From NCBI RefSeq assembly GCF_910584465.1, contig NZ_CAJUBK010000088.1:1-6702 (forward strand): 6,702 bases of DNA, given 5' to 3'. Both the position numbers and the translations under genes were made by a program. The notes under the pieces are model-generated. The model did no database searches. It was not told the DNA's origin and saw nothing but the letters and a program-made list of their open reading frames with translations. Positions 1 to 4,938 of the stretch are shown here, in pieces (the first letter of the stretch is position 1; every line of letters starts with the position of its first letter). The stretch is from an uncultured Oscillibacter sp. GTDB lineage: Bacteria; Bacillota; Clostridia; Oscillospirales; Oscillospiraceae.

Positions 1-53
1 GGGGCCGGACAGGCCCCCATCACCGGCTGGCCGCTGGCCGTGAGCAAGCGGAA

Positions 54-77
54 CGCCGCCCGGCCCCCCGGGCGGCG
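54..77. other. GC-rich hairpin just upstream of purA
   Basis: A perfect 10-bp inverted repeat (54-63 with 68-77) surrounds a CCCC loop and lies only 4 bases before the purA ribosome-binding site at 82-88. No U run follows directly; the first T run is at 89-92, inside the leader. It could be the weak terminator of an upstream gene or a leader structure affecting purA translation. The 53 bases to its left show no recognisable gene end. The structure is visible; any function is inferred. Confidence 0.45.
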
Positions 78-96
78 GCGCGGGGAGGTTTTCATT

Positions 97-1371
97 ATGT
101 CGAATTGCGCCATCGTGGGCATCAACTGGGGCGACGAGGGCAAGGGCCGCATGGTCGACCTGATCACCCAGGACTACGACGTGGTCGTCCGCTATCAGGG
201 CGGCGGGAACGCCGGCCACACCGTCGTCAACGAGAAGGGCAGGTTCGCCCTCCACCTGCTGCCCTCCGGCATCTTCCGGGAGGGCGTGGTGAACATCCTG
301 GGCAACGGCGTGGCCCTGGACTGCGAGAGCCTGTGGAACGAGATCCAGGACGTGGCCGCCCAGGGCGTGTCCATCACGCCGGACAACCTGATGGTCAGCG
401 ACCGGGCCTCCCTGCTGCTGCCCTGGCACCGGGATCTGGACGGCCTGGAGGAGGCCCGGCTGGCCGACAAGAAATACGGCTCCACCAAGCAGGGCATCGC
501 CCCCTTCTACTCCGACAAGTTCCAGAAGAAGACCGTCATGGCCGGGGAGCTGCTCTATCCCGATCGCCTCCGCTCCCACCTGGAGGACCTGCTGGAGTGG
601 AAGAACCTGACCCTGACGAAGGTCTACGGGGCCCAGCCCTACACCATCGAACAGCTGATGGCGTGGGTCGCCGATTACGGCGAGAAGATCCGCCCCTTCA
701 TCCGGGACACCGGCGCGTTCCTGCGCCAGGCCCAGGCCGAGGACAAGCGCATCCTCTTCGAGGCCCAGCTGGGCGCCCTGCGGGACCTGGATTACGGCAT
801 CTACCCCTATACCACCTCCTCCAACGCCGTGGCGGCCTATGCCCCCGTGGGCTCCGGCCTGCCCTCCGCCCGGATCGACGAGGTCATCGGCGTGGTGAAG
901 GCGTATTCCTCCTGTGTGGGCGAGGGCCCCTTCACCTGCGAGTGGTCCGGCGAGGAGGCCGACAAGCTCCGCCAGGCCGGGAACGAGTACGGCGCGAAGA
1001 CGGGCCGCCCCCGCCGGGTGGGCCCCATCGACATCGTGGCCACCCGCTACGGCGTCCAGTGCCAGGCGGCGACGAACATCGCCCTGACCAAGCTGGACGT
1101 GCTGAGCTACCTGGACAAGATCCCCGTCTGCGTCCGCTATGAGCTGGGCAGCCAGCAGACGGACCGCTTCCCCTTCCCCGCCCTGCTCCCCGAGGCCAAG
1201 CCGGTGCTGGATCATCTGCCCGGCTGGAAGTGCGACATCTCCGGCGTGCGCACCTGGGAGGACCTGCCCGAGGCCGCCCGGAAGTACGTGGAGTATATCG
1301 AGCGGGAGATCGGCTGCCGCATCGGCTACGTCTCCGTGGGCCCGGAGCGGGACGCCATCATCCTGCGCTGA
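97..1371 (+). CDS. purA: Adenylosuccinate synthetase (divergent Clostridia-type PurA)
   Basis: Cytosolic enzyme of AMP synthesis: IMP + L-aspartate + GTP gives adenylosuccinate + GDP + phosphate. The protein has 424 residues, against 432 in E. coli. The N-terminal GDEGKG loop is at residues 12-17 with the catalytic Asp at 13, and GGGNAGHT places the catalytic His at 41, the same numbers as in E. coli. The IMP-contact segment GSTKQGIAP is at 128-136, the aspartate loop TGRPRR at 302-307, and the guanine-binding TKLD at 331-334. I chose the ATG at 97 because GGGGAGG (82-88) lies at good distance and the family N-terminus begins here; the GTG at 40 in the same frame would add 19 unconserved, Arg-rich residues. 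Several normally strict positions differ: KQ for GR near 131-132, Cys in the usual TRVG segment, and Pro at 310 after the aspartate loop. I think this is a known Clostridia variant rather than a decayed gene, because the catalytic residues are intact. It lies upstream of purB on the same strand. Confidence 0.95.
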   Translation: MSNCAIVGINWGDEGKGRMVDLITQDYDVVVRYQGGGNAGHTVVNEKGRFALHLLPSGIFREGVVNILGNGVALDCESLWNEIQDVAAQGVSITPDNLMVSDRASLLLPWHRDLDGLEEARLADKKYGSTKQGIAPFYSDKFQKKTVMAGELLYPDRLRSHLEDLLEWKNLTLTKVYGAQPYTIEQLMAWVADYGEKIRPFIRDTGAFLRQAQAEDKRILFEAQLGALRDLDYGIYPYTTSSNAVAAYAPVGSGLPSARIDEVIGVVKAYSSCVGEGPFTCEWSGEEADKLRQAGNEYGAKTGRPRRVGPIDIVATRYGVQCQAATNIALTKLDVLSYLDKIPVCVRYELGSQQTDRFPFPALLPEAKPVLDHLPGWKCDISGVRTWEDLPEAARKYVEYIEREIGCRIGYVSVGPERDAIILR

Positions 1372-1381
1372 GGGTGGGACC

Positions 1382-1588
1382 GTGCTGTTCACCGTGACAG
1401 GGGCTTCCGCCGTCTGTGGGATCGCGTCCATGGCCGGCGCGCTGGCGGCGCCGTTCCTGCTGTACAGACTGATCGCAAAAGCCGTGGAGCACCGGAGCGC
1501 CGCGGCGGAGTGCGCGGTGCTGGCCGGGGCCGGGCTGGCCTTCTGCCTCTGGCTGTGGACGGTCTTCGGGACCCTGCCGGCGGGATGA
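1382..1588 (+). CDS. Small two-helix membrane protein between purA and purB
   Basis: A 68-residue frame starting with GTG, 10 bases after the purA stop and preceded by the purine-rich AGGGTGGGA (1371-1379), which is a plausible ribosome-binding site. The protein is very hydrophobic. One likely membrane segment covers residues ~3-28 (Ala/Gly-rich, ending PFLLYR), followed by a short charged linker (KAVEHRS) and a second segment at ~42-64 containing FCLWLWTVFG. This suggests a small helical hairpin in the cytoplasmic membrane. The same frame is open upstream into purA, but that part is a shadow of purA. Its tight spacing to purA suggests co-transcription. I do not recognise the family, and there is no sign of an enzymatic role in purine synthesis. 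It could be spurious in such GC-rich DNA; the hydrophobic pattern and spacing argue that it is real. Confidence 0.55.
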   Translation: MLFTVTGASAVCGIASMAGALAAPFLLYRLIAKAVEHRSAAAECAVLAGAGLAFCLWLWTVFGTLPAG

Positions 1589-1611
1589 CCTCGTTCCTCT
1601 GAAGACCGGAC

Positions 1612-1633
1612 GGGGAGGCGTCCGCGCCTCCCT
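1612..1633 (+). promoter_or_regulatory. Hairpin in the purB leader without a U tract
   Basis: A perfect 8-bp stem (GGGAGGCG at 1613-1620 with CGCCTCCC at 1625-1632) with a TCCG tetraloop, extendable by one G-U pair. It is followed by TACCTTCG and not by a T run, so it is not a classical intrinsic terminator. It lies 30 bases before the purB start. It may be a leader structure, an mRNA-processing or stability element, or a weak terminator of the purA transcript. I see no PurR box or purine-riboswitch core in this short 74-base gap. Confidence 0.4.
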
Positions 1634-1662
1634 ACCTTCGATAAAAAGAAAGGTTGATGCTT

Positions 1663-3084
1663 ATGCCGAAAGACCGTTACGAATCCCCCCTGTCCTCCCG
1701 CTACGCGTCGGGATCCATGCTGGGCCTCTTCTCCGCCGAGAAGCGCATCCAGACCTGGCGGCGGCTTTGGGTCGCCCTGGCCCGGGCGGAGCATGAGCTG
1801 GGGCTCCCCGTCACGGCGGAGCAGGTGGCGGAGCTGGAGGCCCACATCGGCGACATCGATTTCGACCTCGCCGCCAAGCGGGAGAAGGAGGTCCGGCACG
1901 ACGTCATGGCCCACGTCTACGCCTACGGCAAGGCCGCGCCTTCCGCCGCCGGCATCATCCACTTGGGGGCCACCAGCTGCTATGTCACCGACAACGCCGA
2001 CCTCATCCTCTACCGGGAGGGCCTGCGCTATCTCCGCCAGGGCCTCGCTGCCCTGCTGGGGAACCTGGCAGGGTTCGCCCGGCGGTACGCCGCCGTGCCC
2101 ACCCTGGGCTACACCCACTACCAGCCCGCCCAGTTGGTCACCGTCGGCAAACGGGCCACCCTTTGGATGCAGGACTTCCTGTCGGATCTGGAGGAGCTGG
2201 ATCTCGTCCTGGCGGGGATGAAGTTCCTGGGCTGCCGGGGCACCACCGGCACCGAGGCCAGCTTCCTGGACCTCTTCGACGGGGACGGGGCCAAGATCGA
2301 CGAGATGAACCGCAGGATCGCCGCGGAGTTCGGCTTCGACAAGCTGTTCGCCGTCTGCGGGCAGACCTATCCCCGGAAGCTGGACAGCCGGATCTTGAAC
2401 TGCCTGTCCGCGATCGCCCAGAGCGCCTACCGCATGGCGAACGACATCCGCCTCCTCCAGCACGACCGGCAGGTGGAGGAGCCCTTCGAGAAGGACCAGA
2501 TCGGCTCCTCCGCCATGGCCTATAAGCGCAACCCCATGCGCTGTGAGCGGATCTGCTCCTTGTCCCGCTATCTGATGGCGGACGCCATGAACGCGCCCAT
2601 GACGGCCTCCGTCCAGTGGCTGGAGCGGACCCTGGACGATTCCGCCAACCGGCGCATCTCCATGCCGGAGGGCTTCCTCTGCGCCGACGCCATCCTGCGC
2701 CTTTGCCGGAACGTCACCGACGGGCTCCATGTCAACGAGAAGATCGTGGACCGGACGGTGCGGGAGTACCTGCCCTTCATCGCCACGGAGAACCTGATGA
2801 TGGAGGGCGTCAAGCGGGGCGGGGACCGGCAGGAGCTCCATGAGATCATCCGGACCTGCTCCATGGCCGCCACGGCGAAGATGAAGGAGGGTGAGCCCTG
2901 CGACCTGCTCCGCCGTCTGGCGGCGGAGCCCGCCTTCGCCATGACGGAGGCGGAGATGGAGGCCGTGCTGGAGCCCAAGCTCTACACCGGCCGCTGCGCC
3001 GCCCAGGTAGAGGCGTTCTTGGACGGCATCGCTCCCCTGCTGGCCGGGGCCGGAGGCGGCGAGACGCCGGAGATCGACGTTTGA
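1663..3084 (+). CDS. purB: Adenylosuccinate lyase
   Basis: Fumarate-lyase superfamily enzyme acting twice in purine synthesis: SAICAR to AICAR + fumarate, and adenylosuccinate to AMP + fumarate; active as a homotetramer in the cytosol. The family signature GSSAMAYKRNP is at residues 281-291, in the mobile loop that carries the catalytic serine. GYTHYQPAQ places the conserved active-site His at 152, RHDVMAH gives His79 and His84, and HLGATS (100-105) is the substrate-binding segment. The 473-residue length and the SSAMAYKRNP version of the signature resemble the longer, eukaryote-like ADSL group common in Clostridia more than the ~430-residue B. subtilis form. I prefer the ATG at 1663 because AAGAAAGG (1646-1653) lies 9 bases upstream; the in-frame TTG at 1654 and ATG at 1657 are too close to that site. 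A strong terminator follows 22 bases after the stop. Confidence 0.96.
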   Translation: MPKDRYESPLSSRYASGSMLGLFSAEKRIQTWRRLWVALARAEHELGLPVTAEQVAELEAHIGDIDFDLAAKREKEVRHDVMAHVYAYGKAAPSAAGIIHLGATSCYVTDNADLILYREGLRYLRQGLAALLGNLAGFARRYAAVPTLGYTHYQPAQLVTVGKRATLWMQDFLSDLEELDLVLAGMKFLGCRGTTGTEASFLDLFDGDGAKIDEMNRRIAAEFGFDKLFAVCGQTYPRKLDSRILNCLSAIAQSAYRMANDIRLLQHDRQVEEPFEKDQIGSSAMAYKRNPMRCERICSLSRYLMADAMNAPMTASVQWLERTLDDSANRRISMPEGFLCADAILRLCRNVTDGLHVNEKIVDRTVREYLPFIATENLMMEGVKRGGDRQELHEIIRTCSMAATAKMKEGEPCDLLRRLAAEPAFAMTEAEMEAVLEPKLYTGRCAAQVEAFLDGIAPLLAGAGGGETPEIDV

Positions 3085-3106
3085 CCGTCCTATGTCATGA
3101 CATCAG

Positions 3107-3141
3107 AGAGGGGGCCTGGCTGTGAGCCAGGCCCCCTCTTT
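3107..3141 (+). terminator. Intrinsic terminator of purB, between convergent genes
   Basis: A perfect 14-bp GC-rich stem (3107-3120 with 3126-3139), loop TGTGA, followed by a short T run (3139-3141). It lies 22 bases after the purB stop and only 5 bases beyond the stop of the leftward GH18 remnant. It probably serves purB, and perhaps both converging transcripts, although the leftward side has no T run. Confidence 0.85.
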
Positions 3142-3144
3142 GCA

Positions 3145-3570
3145 TCACATGATATCGTACAGCGCGTCCAGCACCAGCCAGGTCTGGGAGAAGGGCCGCA
3201 TGAGGTTCCAGAAGCCCGCTCCCTTGAAGCCGTACTCCGCGACGAGGCGGAGCTTGGCGTCCATGCTCCGGGCGTCCTCGAACCAGACCTCGTGGTCGGT
3301 CCCTCCGGCGTCGGTGTAATGGAAGAAGGGGGACTGGGCCGTCTGGTCGTATTGGATCTCCACGCCGTATTGGACGGCCAGCTCGATGGCCCGCTGGTTG
3401 GAGATGGACTGGGCCCTGGTCTCCCCCCGGATGAAAGGCAGGGGCCAGTCGTAGCCGTAATTGGGCACGCCCAGATAGATCTTCTCCGGCGGGATCTCCG
3501 TCACGGCATAGTCCAGCACCGCCCGGACGTTTTGGATGGGAGCTACTGCCATAGGGGGGCCGTATGTATA
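3145..3570 (-). pseudogene. 3' part of a GH18 spore cortex-lytic/germination enzyme (YaaH/SleL type), split at its 5' side
   Basis: The 141 residues read from 3570 match the C-terminal part of the GH18 domain of spore enzymes such as YaaH/SleL. The recognisable run starts YTYGPPMAVAPI (3570-3535) and continues with KIYLGVPNYGYDWPLPF, then SISNQRAIELA, IQYDQTAQSPFF and HEVWFEDARS. It ends with GAGFWNLMRPFSQTW, which forms the last barrel strand. These enzymes cleave cortex peptidoglycan fragments during germination and usually carry LysM repeats ahead of the barrel. The GH18 catalytic motif (DxxDxDxE) lies upstream of this part and is absent here. Upstream codons stay open for only a few unrelated residues (HHGL) to a TAA at 3583-3585. 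The homologous codons run past the first ATG (3552), so that ATG is not the true start. The rest shows no frameshift or internal stop, suggesting a recent interruption. The 5' half should lie right of the prophage, on the same strand. Confidence 0.85.
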
Positions 3571-3600
3571 TAAACCATGATGTTATAAGTAATGTGCCAA
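3560..3600. other. Probable prophage attachment junction (host gene / element boundary)
   Basis: Recognisable GH18 coding sequence ends at about 3570. Directly to the right the DNA becomes AT-richer and stops coding in that frame at 3583-3585. A short inverted repeat, TATAA (3569-3573) and TTATA (3583-3587), lies across the break. This is where one attachment site (attL or attR) of the prophage should be. The exact core cannot be fixed without the other junction or an uninterrupted relative. The location inside a protein gene, with no tRNA nearby, suits a large serine recombinase, but no recombinase gene is in the window. Confidence 0.55.
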
Positions 3601-3631
3601 ACCAGCAGGCCCTTTCATCAAATGGCACTTT
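3591..3631. repeat. Inverted repeat next to the prophage junction
   Basis: AATGTGCCA (3591-3599) and TGGCACTTT (3623-3631) form a 9-bp inverted repeat with one mismatch, separated by 23 bases. It lies in the gene-free 3571-3787 stretch, 20 bases inside the element. It could be a recombinase or excision-factor site, or a regulator site. A second, weaker hairpin, CCCTG/CAGGG, lies at 3651-3664. Function is unknown. Confidence 0.45.
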
Positions 3632-3689
3632 CCCCCGGACCGTTCAAGGCCCCTGTGCTCAGGGATAAAATCAAGGGTCTTCAAAAAAG

Positions 3690-3743
3690 GAGTGTATAAA
3701 GTTGTGCAACTATCCAAACCTATGCACAAAGATATGGACACTC
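3690..3743. promoter_or_regulatory. Nested inverted repeats, probable operator of the protease cassette
   Basis: Two nested inverted repeats share nearly one centre: outer GAGTGT (3690-3695) with ACACTC (3738-3743), inner TTGTGCA (3702-3708) with TGCACAA (3723-3729). The right outer arm overlaps the proposed -35 box at 3735-3740. The core TTGTG recurs at 3752-3756, directly before the -10 region, giving three half-sites around the promoter. This arrangement fits binding of a dimeric repressor or activator. The regulator is not in the window and may be the phage repressor or a host factor. Confidence 0.5.
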
Positions 3744-3763
3744 TTTTATACTTGTGATAATAT
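3735..3763 (+). promoter_or_regulatory. Sigma-A-type promoter of the ImmA-like cassette
   Basis: TGGACA (3735-3740) matches the -35 consensus at five of six bases. With 17-bp spacing it is followed by TAATAT (3758-3763); alternatively the extended -10 TGTGATAAT lies at 3753-3761 with 15-bp spacing. Transcription would start near 3770, just before the ribosome-binding site GGAGGG (3775-3780). The very short leader suggests regulation by DNA-binding proteins rather than by RNA structure. Confidence 0.6.
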
Positions 3764-3787
3764 GATGATGGAAAGGAGGGTTTTATT

Positions 3788-4303
3788 ATGGGGAATAGTT
3801 ACATTTCTCCGGTCACAGCTGCAAAGGAATTGATCCAAAAGTATACCATCACCTCCGCTCCTGTCGATGTAGAGTCCATATGCTGCGAAGAGGGCATCCG
3901 CATCATTTCCATGGATATGCACGAGATCGAGGATATCGCAAAAAAACCGATCGCAGGTGCCATCCAAAAGCATCCCCAATTTGGATATACGATCTTAGTG
4001 AACGAATCCGATATCGCTGTCCGCCAGCGTTTCACTATCGCCCATGAACTTGGACATTTTTTCCTTCACATGGACAAAGATGCGCAAGAGAATAAGATCA
4101 TCACCAGTTTCCGGATGGACTCCTCTCCTAAGGAACGGCAGGCAAACGCCTTCGCCGCCAATCTGCTCATGCCCGAGAGTCTAGTCCGTCAGGAGCATGC
4201 ACGGATGGTGATCCCAGTAAGCGATTCTCTAGCAGATATTTTCCGCGTATCCAAGCAGGCCATGCGATTCCGATTAGATGAATTGGAGTTATTATATGTC
4301 TGA
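3788..4303 (+). CDS. ImmA/IrrE family zinc metallopeptidase
   Basis: A 171-residue protein with the classic ImmA/IrrE (COG2856) pattern: an N-terminal segment containing APVDVESICCEEGI (24-37), the zinc motif HELGH (86-90) within RFTIAHELGHFFLHM, and the downstream motif ERQANAFAANLLMPE (116-130), whose Glu116 is the likely third zinc ligand. The C-terminal helices (VSDSLADIFRVSKQAMRFRL, 144-163) are typical of the family. Known members cleave repressors: ImmA of ICEBs1 degrades ImmR, and IrrE/PprI of Deinococcus cleaves DdrO. This protein may therefore cut a phage or host regulator, but no HTH repressor gene is adjacent. GGAGGG at 3775-3780 supports the ATG at 3788. The stop overlaps the start of the next gene by 8 bases, so the two are probably translationally coupled. 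Lower GC than the host suggests separate acquisition. Cytosolic; the target is unknown. Confidence 0.88.
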   Translation: MGNSYISPVTAAKELIQKYTITSAPVDVESICCEEGIRIISMDMHEIEDIAKKPIAGAIQKHPQFGYTILVNESDIAVRQRFTIAHELGHFFLHMDKDAQENKIITSFRMDSSPKERQANAFAANLLMPESLVRQEHARMVIPVSDSLADIFRVSKQAMRFRLDELELLYV

Positions 4304-4871
4304 GACGACCGATAAGAAACTGCCGTCCGCGCCTAACGCTCCGGCCCCTGAAGGACAGCCAACGCCTACGGCCTTTTTTTCGCCTGAAGATAAGGCGGAG
4401 ATCGCCAAACAAGCCAAGGACGCTGTCATCCCTGAAAAAAGAGTATGCACGGATGAAGAACGCATCCAATGCGCACTGAAAAACGGCCCTTATGCGATCG
4501 ATAATGCGATATTGACCTCTGTTTCGGACAATATCAACAAGATGGCTGAAAAGATCGATAGCAGTGAGGAGCAAAAAAGCCTGGTACGGGCTGAATATGT
4601 GAATTTTTTCAAATGGCTGCTGATCATCCTCCTCAGTTTTTGCGGTGTGTTGATCGTGGCAGATACGTTCTACGGCATCCACGTCAGAACGGAGTTTTTG
4701 ATATCCGCTGTCGTGGCCGTCATCGCGGATGTATTTGCTATCGTACATACGCTCGTGCATTATATGACCAATGTCGAACACTACATGGCATATAATCAGA
4801 TGATAGACAGTCTGCTGAAGCATATCGACCGTGGCCCTCATAATGTGGATGGCCCCTCTGGCCGGGAGTGA
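4296..4871 (+). CDS. Two-helix membrane protein coupled to the ImmA-like protease
   Basis: I do not recognise the family. The 191 residues show a Pro/Ala/Thr-rich, probably disordered N-terminus (1-30), a charged helical region (31-104), and two membrane segments: ~107-128 (starting KWLLIILLSFCGVLIV) and ~133-156 (starting EFLISAVVAVIADVFAIV). Only a short connection (HVRTE) separates them, and a short soluble tail follows (157-191). This predicts a membrane hairpin with both ends on one side, probably the cytoplasm, since there is no signal peptide. The ATG at 4296 has GGAG (4285-4288) 7 bases upstream and overlaps the protease gene by 8 bases; the in-frame ATG at 4278 has no such site. Tight coupling suggests a joint function: the protein could be the protease's substrate, anchor or effector, for example in superinfection exclusion or abortive infection. 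That role is inferred from position only. Confidence 0.8.
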   Translation: MSETTDKKLPSAPNAPAPEGQPTPTAFFSPEDKAEIAKQAKDAVIPEKRVCTDEERIQCALKNGPYAIDNAILTSVSDNINKMAEKIDSSEEQKSLVRAEYVNFFKWLLIILLSFCGVLIVADTFYGIHVRTEFLISAVVAVIADVFAIVHTLVHYMTNVEHYMAYNQMIDSLLKHIDRGPHNVDGPSGRE

Positions 4872-4899
4872 TCGCTCCGAGGCCAGACGGGCCATTTTT
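4849..4899 (+). terminator. Strong intrinsic terminator of the ImmA-like cassette, overlapping its last codons
   Basis: ATGGCCCCTCTGGCC (4849-4863) pairs with GGCCAGACGGGCCAT (4881-4895) over 15 positions with one mismatch. A small inner stem, GGAG/CTCC (4865-4868 with 4875-4878), fills the loop. Five T follow (4895-4899). The gene's stop codon (4869-4871) lies inside the inner hairpin, so the last seven codons are part of the stem-loop. It would also insulate the cassette from the leftward late operon. Confidence 0.85.
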
Positions 4900-4938
4900 C
4901 ACGTCAAGCGCATCCTATCAAAACCGTTTGCCGCTATC

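Noticed and set aside
1..53. Possible end of an upstream gene at the left edge
   Set aside because: One frame stops at 41-43, but the 13 residues carry no pattern; too little to call.
40..96. Longer purA start at the GTG at 40
   Set aside because: The added 19 residues are Arg/Pro-rich and outside the family; the good ribosome-binding site and the conserved N-terminus point to 97.
105..1142. Long + strand frame inside purA
   Set aside because: Arg/Gly/Pro-rich shadow translation of GC-rich DNA; the purA frame is clearly the coding one.
3145..3552. Treating the GH18 piece as an intact small gene starting at the ATG at 3552
   Set aside because: Homologous codons (YTYGPP) continue upstream of that ATG, no ribosome-binding site is evident and the catalytic part is missing; it is a 5'-truncated or split gene.
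3095..3628. 177-residue - strand frame covering the GH18 remnant and the purB terminator
   Set aside because: It reads the GH18 coding region in another frame, is Arg/Gly/Pro-rich and shows no family pattern; the 3145-3570 frame carries the GH18 motifs.
3571..3787. Small gene, tRNA or CRISPR in the gene-free stretch
   Set aside because: No frame with a start and ribosome-binding site, no cloverleaf and no regularly spaced direct repeats; only inverted repeats and one promoter are visible.
4167..4895. 242-residue - strand frame opposite the ImmA-like cassette
   Set aside because: Antisense shadow without recognisable motifs; the + strand has the HELGH motif, ribosome-binding sites and a terminator.
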